A stretch of 64,000 bases of DNA from Paenibacillus_E oryzisoli_A. Its GTDB lineage: Bacteria; Bacillota; Bacilli; Paenibacillales; NBRC-103111. The DNA lies in assembly GCF_050467285.1 (NCBI RefSeq), contig NZ_JBCMUN010000014.1, positions 207,856 through 271,855 on the forward strand, in the 5' to 3' direction. The notes beneath the pieces are model-generated. The model was given only the letters and a program-made list of their open reading frames with translations. It did not search any database and was not told where the DNA came from. Of this stretch, positions 33,015 to 41,054 are shown piece by piece. Position 1 is the first letter of the stretch, and the number at the start of each line of letters is the position of its first letter. The position numbers and the translations under genes were made by a program.

Positions 33015-34622
33015 CTATTTCACTAAGAGCGTCGTTGACGCTCCAGCTTCTCTCTCCGCCGCGACCGGAAGTCCTTCATCCGAAGCCAGGACGCGCTCAA
33101 TCGGATTTGCGATTTTGAGCAAAGTGTTGCCGGAATCGTCTAGAAGTTCCATCCCATAAGGGGAATCGTCCCCCATCACACAGACCAGTCGATCGCCTGC
33201 GATCTGTACGGTTTTCACCCCATCCAGAAGTAGGATCCCGTGAGGATGGTCGCCGTTTTTCAGATAAAGCGAAGTCGGTTTCTCTGGATCCGCAACCGCG
33301 GAACCGGATGACGTGTAAAAAACGTTCTCCCCCATCACGCCAAACCAAGCTACCGGCTCTTCAGTCAGTTTCGTTTCGTTCGTTCCGTCCAGCTCGGCAC
33401 GGTATAACGCACCGTCCGCATCCTTGATATAGTACAAGCTGCTGCCAAATATCCGGAACTGGCCGACCGAGGCGTTTATCAGCGGAACTGCTTTCCCATC
33501 CTTGAGATTAATGCGGAAAATATAATTAAGCGCGCCTGTAGTCGGTGGGTAAGCCGATCCGATGACATAGACATCGTCGCCGATGACACGCATAGATCCC
33601 CCATCCCCGCCTACGCTGACCATGTTGGAATCGACAGTTACATGCCTGCCGTACATCATCCCGGGTTCACCAAGCAGCCGTGCCGAAGCGCGATCCTTAC
33701 CTTCCGGAATCAGTGACAAATTGCCTGCAGACGGAGGATTTCCTTGATTCGCAATGACCGTGCCATTGTCGGTTTCACGGAAATCCAGATAGCCTTGCTG
33801 CACAACAGCAGCCTTCCCGTCCGGTGTAATTTTCACATAAACATCATGCCCCATCGTCGCGCCGCCCACATGGTAGCGCAGCCAGAGCACATCGTTTCTA
33901 AGTTGAAACGTCACATTTTTTTGCAAACCATATCCGGAATCAATGTCATACGTGTACACAAGCTCTTTGCTGCCCGAGCCCCCAGCAGGCGTGCGGTACA
34001 CCTCATTCGTCCTGCCCTCTGTCTCCACAAAATAATAATACCCCTGATAGAGCGCCCGGTCATTGTCCGAAGGTAGCACAGCAACATCCATCACCTGTGC
34101 GTTAGACGACTGAATCGAAAGCCCATCGTCAGCATCCCACGCATACTCCCAATGAAACGCATCGTGCGCGAATCGCCATGTCAGCGGGAAATACGTTACA
34201 TCGCGAAATGAAAGCAGCGGATACGGCTCCTTCGCATTATCGATGCTTTGCCCATTTACTGTGATCGCCCCTTCTGACAGTTGCGCCCGATAAGTCTCAG
34301 CATTCTTCTGCTCCGAACGATAGCCCACGTAAGCGGAGGCCACGTTCTCCTGGGCAATTTGCAGCCCTGCGCCTCCCGACCAGCTCGATTCAAGGCCCAG
34401 CAGCCGGGCATCGTACCAGGTCATGGGAACATAAGTAATCTCTTTATAGACCAATAACGGATATTCCCGATTCGTATTATCAACCAAATGTCCGTTTAAA
34501 TGAACCGGGTAATTCGGGATCGTCACTTTCACATCGTTCGTCAAAGCCTGCGCTTGCCCAGGGGCGCCCAAGAACAGAAGCAGCAACCCGGACATCATCC
34601 ATCCGCTACGTTTCCTATTCAC
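33015..34622 (-). CDS. Secreted protein with stalk domains and beta-propeller-like repeat region
   Basis: A 535-aa exported protein. The signal peptide (SGLLLLFLGAPGQAQA) is followed by two copies of a copper-amine-oxidase N-terminal-like stalk domain (YPVHLNGHLVDNTNREYPLL..ITYVPMTW, then ITVNGQSIDNAKEPYPLL..VTYFPLTW) and a ~370-residue all-beta region with recurrent IFRINLKDG and LYRAELDGTNET units, as in DUF5050-type propellers. It starts at GTG 34622, four bases after GGAGGAAGC; no metal site is evident. The role is likely in the cell envelope. A bidirectional terminator lies behind it. Confidence 0.8.
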   Translation of the reverse strand: MNRKRSGWMMSGLLLLFLGAPGQAQALTNDVKVTIPNYPVHLNGHLVDNTNREYPLLVYKEITYVPMTWYDARLLGLESSWSGGAGLQIAQENVASAYVGYRSEQKNAETYRAQLSEGAITVNGQSIDNAKEPYPLLSFRDVTYFPLTWRFAHDAFHWEYAWDADDGLSIQSSNAQVMDVAVLPSDNDRALYQGYYYFVETEGRTNEVYRTPAGGSGSKELVYTYDIDSGYGLQKNVTFQLRNDVLWLRYHVGGATMGHDVYVKITPDGKAAVVQQGYLDFRETDNGTVIANQGNPPSAGNLSLIPEGKDRASARLLGEPGMMYGRHVTVDSNMVSVGGDGGSMRVIGDDVYVIGSAYPPTTGALNYIFRINLKDGKAVPLINASVGQFRIFGSSLYYIKDADGALYRAELDGTNETKLTEEPVAWFGVMGENVFYTSSGSAVADPEKPTSLYLKNGDHPHGILLLDGVKTVQIAGDRLVCVMGDDSPYGMELLDDSGNTLLKIANPIERVLASDEGLPVAAEREAGASTTLLVK

Positions 34623-34703
34623 GTCGCTTCCTCCATTCCATCGCATCTTCCAATCATTACTACTCCCACACCCTCTCAACCCGCACCATATACATCGTCG
34701 TTG

Positions 34704-35198
34704 TTACTCGCTGACCTTCTTTTCATACACATGAAAATAATACGTATACGGATTGCGCTCATCCATAACACCTTGCTCCCTGCTAACCTCATGCCACTCG
34801 CTGTAGTCCACTTCCGGGAAATACGTATCCCCTTCAAATTGATGATGGATGACAGTCAAATACATCTTCTTCACAAAAGGCACAAACATCCGATAAATCT
34901 GTTCCCCGCCAAAAATAAACACCTTTTCGTCATCCTGGCACAGCTCCAATACCTCTTCCACAGAATGGGCCATTTCACAACCTTCGATCCGCAAGCCCTT
35001 GTCTCTGCTGACCACAATGCTTCTTCGATCAGGCAGGGCCCTTCCGATCGATTCAAAATTCCTTCGTCCGAGCACAATCGTATGCCCTTTGGTAATACGG
35101 TTCACATACTTCCAGTCGTTCGGAATCCGCCACGGAATATCGTTGTCTTTTCCAATGACCCGGTTGCTGTCCATCGCGGCAATTAAGTAGATGTTCAT
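34704..35198 (-). CDS. dfrA: Dihydrofolate reductase
   Basis: A 164-aa DHFR that reduces dihydrofolate to tetrahydrofolate with NADPH. The fold is clear: IYLIAAMDSNRVIGKDNDIPWR with catalytic Asp in NDW, GHTIVLGRRNFESIG, RRSIVVSRD, FIFGGEQIYRMF, and the FEGDTYFPEVD end. Bacillus relatives usually have it after thymidylate synthase; here thyA is absent. It starts nine bases after the stop of a HipA-like kinase gene, and its ribosome site (AAGGGGA) touches that stop, so the two are probably co-transcribed. Confidence 0.96.
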   Translation of the reverse strand: MNIYLIAAMDSNRVIGKDNDIPWRIPNDWKYVNRITKGHTIVLGRRNFESIGRALPDRRSIVVSRDKGLRIEGCEMAHSVEEVLELCQDDEKVFIFGGEQIYRMFVPFVKKMYLTVIHHQFEGDTYFPEVDYSEWHEVSREQGVMDERNPYTYYFHVYEKKVSE

Positions 35199-35207
35199 GG
35201 CATCCCC

Positions 35208-36344
35208 TTACTTTAGACTCTTTAATAACTGTAAACAACCGTGAACCCACTCGACGGATCCTTCAAGCCGGCTTCCTGTTAGACGACTGTCTCGGAGAGT
35301 TGCATATATCTGATCTTTTGAAATGCTTAAATCAATTAAAGTGGATACATCCGTATTCCTACTAATCTCCAGAACATAATCATAATATGTTCCCGTCAAC
35401 CCAAACTCTGTGCTATTAAGAGGAATATCTTGCAGCGCTTTGTTGATGAGTTCCTCCTTATCCTCGTAAAACAAACTGCACCCGTTGTCATAGAGCTTAT
35501 AAAAATCCACACCATTTTTATCTACCTTTAAAGCTACATTGCTCATATGCCTGTCCGTTTGCCTGGTAATGAAATCGAGTAGGATCATCTTCTGGATCTG
35601 AACTTTAAATTCAGGCACAATTTCGAGCAAGTTCCGATACTCGTTATCCCCCACTGCGACTCCCGAAAAAAGCCTTCGCAAGTGCACGATAAATTCTTCA
35701 GCAAAGTTGTATTCAAATTTAGAGAATGCAACTGTGTCCCTGCTATTTTCCACAAGCCAAGACGGGCAACAGTCTACCCCCAGAAGCTTCCCGAGTTCAT
35801 AGACAGCTACTTCGGATTCTACATCGGAGCTGTAAGGATGCAGCCTCTTCTTAAAAATGCCGTAACTTCCGCGACTTACGCCGTATCGCTTCTCATTGAC
35901 ACCCTCTGGGGATAGTAAAGAATCGCCTTGAAGATCCAATTTTTTCACAAAGATTTGGCTAAAAACCTCCGAAACAATCTCATCAAATGGTTCAGACGGT
36001 TCCGTAGAAAGCCACAACAAATCCCTTGCATTTAAGGCGCGGGTTACATTCGCAAGTGAGAACTCATCATATTCGGTTAAGGAGCAGCGGCGCAATATTT
36101 TTTCTATATCCCGCCGCGACCGGCTGGGCAAGCGTTCGCTCAAGAACTCCCTGAATTCAGCAGGTGTCCACTCTCTTTTTCCACCTGTCGTGTAGGCAAC
36201 TGTTATGTTGAACGTTGGATCGCTGAATGAAACATGCCCATCGTCCTCAATGGTTGCAATAATATCATTGTGCCATTTCAAATATCGCAAAGGCGCGGGA
36301 CTTTTCCTAATGCTCAATCTGGATAAAAGGTCATTATGATTCAT
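35208..36344 (-). CDS. HipA-like kinase
   Basis: A 378-aa protein. The C-terminal half carries HipA-type kinase motifs: GIFKKRL with a candidate ATP-binding Lys near 165, the catalytic TRQTDRHMSNVAL (Asp264, Asn269) and the metal-binding YDNGCSLF (Asp286). The N-terminal ~130 residues (PLRYLKWHNDIIATIEDDGH, SLTEYDEFSLANVTRALNAR) are not recognised as the usual HipA N-terminal domain. ATG 36344 follows AAGGAGGCG. No HipB-type DNA-binding antitoxin gene is beside it. The gene is visibly more AT-rich than its neighbours, suggesting transfer. It lies directly upstream of dfrA. A role as toxin or as a regulatory kinase is open. Confidence 0.8.
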   Translation of the reverse strand: MNHNDLLSRLSIRKSPAPLRYLKWHNDIIATIEDDGHVSFSDPTFNITVAYTTGGKREWTPAEFREFLSERLPSRSRRDIEKILRRCSLTEYDEFSLANVTRALNARDLLWLSTEPSEPFDEIVSEVFSQIFVKKLDLQGDSLLSPEGVNEKRYGVSRGSYGIFKKRLHPYSSDVESEVAVYELGKLLGVDCCPSWLVENSRDTVAFSKFEYNFAEEFIVHLRRLFSGVAVGDNEYRNLLEIVPEFKVQIQKMILLDFITRQTDRHMSNVALKVDKNGVDFYKLYDNGCSLFYEDKEELINKALQDIPLNSTEFGLTGTYYDYVLEISRNTDVSTLIDLSISKDQIYATLRDSRLTGSRLEGSVEWVHGCLQLLKSLK

Positions 36345-36457
36345 TACCGGCGCCTCCTTCGAAAATCGTACCTTCATCAATTATGAAAATTATACCATAC
36401 GCCTGCTTGCGAGTGGAAAAAGATACCTTGGATCAGTAAAATTAAGTTTTAGATTAG

Positions 36458-36721
36458 ATGACTCTTAATTACACCAACTGGCATGCAGGGGGTTTCTTGC
36501 TTAAGCATATTTATCTCATCACGGGAGTTTCAAGTGGTCTCGGTGCAGCCCTATCGAAACAACTTTTATTTGAAGGCAATACGGTATTCTGTTTATCACA
36601 GTGCATATTCCTTCGCTTGACACCGCTGCCGATTACTCATCCCGACAACGCCCCCCGCCTCTTTCAAACCGCAAATGAATTGACTTTAACTAACAAGGAT
36701 GATATAAAAAAGAGTATATAG
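36458..36721 (+). pseudogene. Truncated short-chain dehydrogenase remnant
   Basis: The frame (87 codons) contains KHIYLITGVSSGLGAALSKQ, the TGxSSGxG NAD(P)-binding turn of short-chain dehydrogenases, and ends LTLTNKDDIKKSI, like the next strand/helix of that fold. The YxxxK active site and two-thirds of the family length are missing, and the stretch between the two parts is out of character. The stop codon lies inside the CIRCE element of htpG, and the htpG promoter lies within its last codons. Confidence 0.65.
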
Positions 36722-36744
36722 CACTCACTGAACGAGAGTGCTAA
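36680..36744 (+). promoter_or_regulatory. htpG promoter with CIRCE operator
   Basis: TTGACT (36680-36685) and TATAAA (36703-36708) are 17 bp apart. Just downstream is TAGCACTC-N9-GAGTGCTAA (36719-36744), the CIRCE inverted repeat bound by HrcA, matching TTAGCACTC-N9-GAGTGCTAA except at the first base. This places the gene in the HrcA heat-shock regulon. Confidence 0.92.
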
Positions 36745-36791
36745 CGGGCGTGCAGCCCATACCTTTTTACATAGGGAAAGGAGATTTACAA

Positions 36792-38672
36792 GTGGAAAAG
36801 AAGCAGTTTCAAGCCGAATCCAAGCGATTGCTGGAAATGATGATCAACTCGATCTACACACAGCGGGAAATCTTTCTAAGAGAGCTGATCTCCAACAGTA
36901 GCGATGCGATCGACAAAATTTATTACAAAGCGTTAACCGACGACTCGCTCGTTTTTGACAAAGATAACTATTACATCCGCATCACCGCGGACAAAGACAA
37001 CCGCACGCTGACGATTCGCGATACCGGGATCGGGATGACGAAGGAAGAGCTGGAGAATAACCTCGGGGTGATTGCGAAGAGCGGCTCGTTGGCGTTTAAG
37101 AAGGAAAATGAAGCCAAGGACGGTCATAACATCATCGGCCAGTTCGGGGTAGGCTTCTATTCCGCCTTCATGGTCGCCGACCTGATCACTGTTACAAGCC
37201 GAGCGCTCGGCAGCGACACGGCGTACCGCTGGGAGTCCTCAGGGGCCGAAGGTTACACCATTGAGCCCGCAGAGAAGGCTGAGGTAGGGACGGAAATCGT
37301 CCTCCACATTAAACCGAATACCGAGGATGACAGCTACGATGAGTTTTTGGAGGAATATCGCCTCAAAGCCATCGTCAAGAAATACTCCGACTTCATTCGC
37401 TATCCGATCAAGATGGACGTGTCCTCCCGCCGCCTGAAGGAAGGCACGGAGAACGAATACGAGGACGTGAAGGAAGAACAGCACGTTAACTCCATGGTGC
37501 CGATCTGGCGCAAGAACAAAAGCGAGCTGACCACCGAAGATTACGAGAAATTCTATCACGAGAAGCACTACGGCTTCGACAAGCCGCTGAAACATATCCA
37601 CGTCAGCGCGGACGGCTCCGTCGTCTACCAAGCGATCCTGTTCATTCCGGAAAGCATGCCGTTCGACTACTACTCCAAAGAGTACGAGAAAGGCCTCGAG
37701 CTCTACGCAAACGGCGTCCTGATCATGAACAAATGCGCGGATCTGCTGCCTGACCATTTCTCCTTCGTCAAAGGGATGGTCGATTCCGAAAGCTTGTCGC
37801 TGAACATCTCCCGCGAGATGCTGCAGCACGACCGCCAGCTGAAGCTGATCGCGAAGAACATCGCCAGCAAAATCAAGAGCTCGCTCCAAAGCATGCTTAA
37901 AGACGAGCGCGAGAACTATGAGAAGTTTTATAAAGCGTTCGGCAGACAGCTGAAATTCGGCGTCTACAACGACTACGGCGTGAACAAGGAACAACTGCAG
38001 GATCTGCTGATGTTCCACTCTTCCAAAGAGAAGAAGCTTGTTACACTCGAGGAGTACGTATCCAGAATGCCGGAAGATCAAAAGTACATTTACTATGCTT
38101 CCGGAGAATCGATGGAGCGTATCGACAAGCTGCCGCAAACAGAGATTGTATCCGATAAAGGCTACGAAATCCTATACTTCACCGACGATATTGACGAGTT
38201 CGCGATCAAGATTCTGACTTCCTACAAAGAGAAGGAGTTCCGCTCCGTCTCCAGCGGCGATCTTGGCATTGACGCTGAAGAGAACAAGGACGATGACGCG
38301 GCAGACAAAGCCGACAACAAGGACCTGTTCGACTACATGAGCTCCCAGCTCGCAGGTAAAGTCTCGAGCGTAAAAGCCTCCAAACGTCTGAAGAAGCATC
38401 CGGTCTGCTTGTCGACCGAAGGCGATGTGACGATCGAAATGGAGAAGATCCTGAACGCGATGCCGAACAATCCCAACGTCAAAGCGGAGAAGGTACTTGA
38501 GATCAACGTGAACCACGAGGTGTTTACTTCGCTCAAGGATGCTTTCAACAGCGATAAGGATAAGCTCAATCTGTACACCGCGCTGCTGTACAATCAAGCG
38601 CTGCTGATTGAAGGACTGCCGCTGCAGGATCCGGTTGAATTTACGAACGATATTTGTAAAATCATGGTGTAA
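36792..38672 (+). CDS. htpG: Molecular chaperone HtpG (Hsp90)
   Basis: A 626-aa Hsp90. The N-terminal ATPase domain is complete: FQAESKRLLEMMINSIYTQRE, ELISNSSDAIDK, IRDTGIGMTKEEL, NNLGVIAKSGS, GQFGVGFYSAFMVAD. The middle domain has FIPESMPFDYYSKE and LPDHFSFVKGMVDSESLSLNISREMLQ; the C-terminal dimer domain ends in the usual way for bacteria, without MEEVD. It starts at GTG 36792, after AAAGGAGA (36777-36784), not at the upstream in-frame TTG. It is under a CIRCE operator. Repair and folding of client proteins under heat is the known role. Confidence 0.97.
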   Translation: MEKKQFQAESKRLLEMMINSIYTQREIFLRELISNSSDAIDKIYYKALTDDSLVFDKDNYYIRITADKDNRTLTIRDTGIGMTKEELENNLGVIAKSGSLAFKKENEAKDGHNIIGQFGVGFYSAFMVADLITVTSRALGSDTAYRWESSGAEGYTIEPAEKAEVGTEIVLHIKPNTEDDSYDEFLEEYRLKAIVKKYSDFIRYPIKMDVSSRRLKEGTENEYEDVKEEQHVNSMVPIWRKNKSELTTEDYEKFYHEKHYGFDKPLKHIHVSADGSVVYQAILFIPESMPFDYYSKEYEKGLELYANGVLIMNKCADLLPDHFSFVKGMVDSESLSLNISREMLQHDRQLKLIAKNIASKIKSSLQSMLKDERENYEKFYKAFGRQLKFGVYNDYGVNKEQLQDLLMFHSSKEKKLVTLEEYVSRMPEDQKYIYYASGESMERIDKLPQTEIVSDKGYEILYFTDDIDEFAIKILTSYKEKEFRSVSSGDLGIDAEENKDDDAADKADNKDLFDYMSSQLAGKVSSVKASKRLKKHPVCLSTEGDVTIEMEKILNAMPNNPNVKAEKVLEINVNHEVFTSLKDAFNSDKDKLNLYTALLYNQALLIEGLPLQDPVEFTNDICKIMV

Positions 38673-38728
38673 TTCAAACAGGGGGCACGGAAGCCGAGAG
38701 GTGGATGTGCTCCTTTTTGCCTGCTAGG

Positions 38729-38899
38729 TTAATTCGAGGCAGATTCTTTCAAACGGTCTGTATCCACGCTAGCATTTATCGTTTCAGGCTTTGCATAAAC
38801 ATAAGATAATAACCGCTCTTGGTCGATGCCCAGTGCCCTTGCAATCTCCAAAATGTCAAGCTCACAATATTTTTGTGAAAACGGTTTATTAACGGACAT
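38729..38899 (-). CDS. Small hypothetical protein or gene remnant
   Basis: From ATG 38899 the frame codes for 56 residues with CELDILEIARALGIDQERLL, which looks like a real helix pair. A TTG at 38908 lies closer to an AAGG motif. The open frame extends upstream to 38968 and reads sensibly (SWLLLHYYIKFEGWLKR), so this may be the end of a gene whose front was lost. No family is recognised. It is on the opposite strand to htpG and the c-di-GMP riboswitch. Confidence 0.4.
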   Translation of the reverse strand: MSVNKPFSQKYCELDILEIARALGIDQERLLSYVYAKPETINASVDTDRLKESASN

Positions 38900-38981
38900 A
38901 CGCTTCAACCATCCTTCGAATTTAATGTAATAATGGAGTAGCAGCCAGCTTTTTGTGGTATAGTCTAATTACAAGCATTGT

Positions 38982-39078
38982 GCGGTACGATAAAGGCAAA
39001 ACCATTGAAAAGTGGTGACGCAAAGCTATAGGGACTACTTCGGCAGCACACAGCGCCGATATGTCAGCCAGCTACCGC
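38982..39078 (+). promoter_or_regulatory. Cyclic di-GMP-I (GEMM) riboswitch
   Basis: The aptamer core reads AAAGGCAAAACCATTGAAAA then GTGGTGACGCAAAGC, the conserved c-di-GMP-I sequence. Outer stem GCGGTA (38982-38987) pairs with TACCGC (39073-39078). ACCATT-GAAA-AGTGGT forms the first arm with a GNRA loop, and a second arm covers ~39025-39067 ending GTCAGCCA. Downstream, CCTCC near 39079 could pair with the AAGGAGGAG ribosome site at 39106-39114, so control of translation is plausible. A TATAGT box lies at 38959-38964. Confidence 0.9.
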
Positions 39079-39121
39079 CTCCGTCCGCCATTTGCGCACG
39101 TCGACAAGGAGGAGTCTTACG

Positions 39122-39310
39122 ATGAGGAAAATGGTGATTGATGGGAATATGAGCGTAGATGTGAAACAGTTGATTGATCATCTGCATCTTCCGGAAAGCG
39201 AAATCTTGGATAAGTTCTCCTTTGCGTTTGGGGGTAGCGAGCTGACCGATGAAGAATCGATTCGTTTCATTCATTTTCTGAGAAGTGAACTGGACAAACA
39301 AACTCAATAA
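39122..39310 (+). CDS. Small protein under c-di-GMP riboswitch control, 62 aa
   Basis: ATG 39122 lies seven bases after AAGGAGGAG. The product is small, soluble and slightly acidic; it has VDVKQLIDHLHLPESEILDKF and LTDEESIRFIHFLRSELDK, both likely amphipathic helices, with no membrane segment, signal peptide or Cys. I do not recognise the family. It is the only gene after the riboswitch before a terminator at 39.4 kb, so c-di-GMP level directly sets its output. A role in motility, biofilm or sporulation timing is a guess from the signal molecule. Confidence 0.75.
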   Translation: MRKMVIDGNMSVDVKQLIDHLHLPESEILDKFSFAFGGSELTDEESIRFIHFLRSELDKQTQ

Positions 39311-39431
39311 ACGAATTATGCCCTATCAGCTTCAAAAATGCAGTCGGTTGCTGTCTATAGATTCATACTTTTTTTCAACAAAAGGCCTCAGAGCATTTTC
39401 CCCGTGCTGACTGGCTTTCTAGGCATTCATC

Positions 39432-39473
39432 AAAAAAAGACAGCGGACGATCCGCTGTCTTTCTCGTTTTTTT
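39432..39473. terminator. Bidirectional terminator between the small protein gene and nrdR
   Basis: AAAGACAGCGGA/TCCGCTGTCTTT is a 12-bp stem with a 3-base loop, A-rich before and T-rich after, so it can act on both strands. The 236-bp gap 39311-39546 holds nothing else. Confidence 0.88.
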
Positions 39474-39546
39474 GTCGCATTGCGATCAAGAAAATCCACA
39501 TTTCAAGTCGACATATGGTTCCCGAGCGAAAAAAAATTTTTCAGCT

Positions 39547-40026
39547 CTATTTATCCCGAAGCAAAGTCCCGTCGTGCTTGCCCAAAATTTGCGTAAGCTC
39601 CTTCAGGAACATATTAATGTCTTTAAATTGCCGGTACACAGAGGCGAAGCGAATGTACGCCACTTCATCGACAGGATACAGCTGCTCCATCACGATTTCC
39701 CCGATTGCTAGGCTGTCGACTTCCGCATGCGCCGTCGTGCGCAACTGCATTTCCACTTCCGAGACCAACATCTCAAGCTGCTCCATCGACACCGGCCGCT
39801 TCTCACAAGCGCGGATCAAGCCCCGCAGTATTTTCTCTCGGCTAAATTCTTCCCGGCTTCCGTCTTTTTTAATCACGATTAACGGCGTTTCTTCAATCAT
39901 TTCGAACGTCGTGAACCGCCTGGCGCATTTTTCACATTCTCTTCGTCTTCGGATGGATTTATCCTCATTGGCGGAACGGGAATCCAGCACCTTCGTCCCC
40001 GAGTGATCACAGAACGGACATTTCAT
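39547..40026 (-). CDS. nrdR: Transcriptional repressor NrdR
   Basis: A 159-aa repressor of ribonucleotide reductase genes. The zinc ribbon (MKCPFCDHSGTKVLDSR, RRRRECEKCARRFTTFE) is followed by the ATP-cone domain (PLIVIKKDGSREEFSREKIL to VAYIRFASVYRQFKD). It senses ATP/dATP. It is alone on its strand with a terminator after it. Confidence 0.97.
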   Translation of the reverse strand: MKCPFCDHSGTKVLDSRSANEDKSIRRRRECEKCARRFTTFEMIEETPLIVIKKDGSREEFSREKILRGLIRACEKRPVSMEQLEMLVSEVEMQLRTTAHAEVDSLAIGEIVMEQLYPVDEVAYIRFASVYRQFKDINMFLKELTQILGKHDGTLLRDK

Positions 40027-40147
40027 TCGCTTTCATCTCCTTTCTATGTTTCTATTCTAACTCATTTTCATTCCCAAATGTTACATGTCTTGAAGCGAAA
40101 CGATCTGCACACAATAGATTTACCAACTGACAAGGAGGTGAACAGAC

Positions 40148-40363
40148 ATGAGCGCAAGCAATAGTAATACTTTGGTGGTTCCACAAGCTAACGCAGCGTT
40201 GGATCAGTTGAAGTACGAAGTAGCTCAAGAGCTTGGTATCGCGATCCCACAGGACGGATACTATGGCAATATGGCTACACGTGATACTGGTGCTATTGGT
40301 GGTCACATTACTCGTCGCCTGGTGCAAATCGCAGAACAATCTCTTGCTGGTCAATTCAAGTAA
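40148..40363 (+). CDS. Small acid-soluble spore protein, alpha/beta type
   Basis: A 71-aa DNA-coating spore protein. It has the two conserved blocks, LDQLKYEVAQELGI with the germination-protease cut site region, and GGHITRRLVQIAEQSL. AAGGAGGTGAACAG precedes the ATG. A sigma-G-like CACAATA box is at 40110-40116 with only a weak -35, so forespore expression is inferred mainly from the family. A terminator follows. Confidence 0.97.
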   Translation: MSASNSNTLVVPQANAALDQLKYEVAQELGIAIPQDGYYGNMATRDTGAIGGHITRRLVQIAEQSLAGQFK

Positions 40364-40401
40364 TCTTGATGAAGACATAGCGCTTGATGTCTGCTAAAAC
40401 A

Positions 40402-40448
40402 GGAAGTATTGGACTCCCGCTCCATCCCGGAGCTAGTCCAATGCTTCT
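40402..40448. terminator. Bidirectional terminator
   Basis: GAAGTATTGGACT...GCTCC pairs with GGAGC...AGTCCAATGCTTC and is followed by TTTGTTTT; it separates the spore-protein gene from the convergent lytic transglycosylase. Confidence 0.85.
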
Positions 40449-40457
40449 TTGTTTTGG

Positions 40458-41054
40458 TTATGCGGATTCGCCGCTTTCCTGCCACTGCTCCGCATACAAC
40501 TTCGTATATTTGTCGTAGTAAAACAGCACACGCTGCAAATAATGACGCGTTTCCCCGAACGGAATTTGCGAGCTATTCTCTTCGGTGCCGTCCCAAACTC
40601 CGCTATTTTTCCACTTATTGACGTTGCCCTGCCCCGCATTGTACGCCGCAATGGCATACACCATATTGCCGTTGTAATGCTTGATCAGCCAGCTCACATA
40701 CCAAGACCCTAGATAAATGTTCAAATCCGTCTTGAGCAGATCGTCGCGCGACTTTACGCCTATATCGGCGGACTCCACGATCCAGTCTGCGGTATCCGGC
40801 ATAAGCTGCATGAGCCCGATCGCACCTTTGCTCGACTCTAAATGATACTGGTAATTCGTTTCCACACGGATAATCGCGGCAATCAAAAAAGGATCTACCT
40901 TGTGTTTCGCTGCGCTTGTCTTTATCTCCTGCTCATAATGGATCGGATACAGCTTTCTTCCAATATAGGCACTGTTCAAAAAAAGCGTCGCTACAAATAC
41001 AATCAGCAAAATCGCAAATATCCGTTTTTTACGCCAAAACGCCATGCGAATCAT
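40458..41054 (-). CDS. Lytic transglycosylase, SLT domain
   Basis: A 198-aa membrane-anchored murein-cleaving enzyme. One N-terminal hydrophobic segment (IFAILLIVFVATLFLNSAY) precedes a Slt70-type domain: DPFLIAAIIRVETNYQ with the catalytic Glu, SKGAIGLMQLMPDTADW, LGSWYVSWLIKHYNGN and AIAAYNAGQGNVNKW. Its start overlaps the stop of coaE by four bases, so it is the last gene of the polA run. Confidence 0.95.
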   Translation of the reverse strand: MIRMAFWRKKRIFAILLIVFVATLFLNSAYIGRKLYPIHYEQEIKTSAAKHKVDPFLIAAIIRVETNYQYHLESSKGAIGLMQLMPDTADWIVESADIGVKSRDDLLKTDLNIYLGSWYVSWLIKHYNGNMVYAIAAYNAGQGNVNKWKNSGVWDGTEENSSQIPFGETRHYLQRVLFYYDKYTKLYAEQWQESGESA

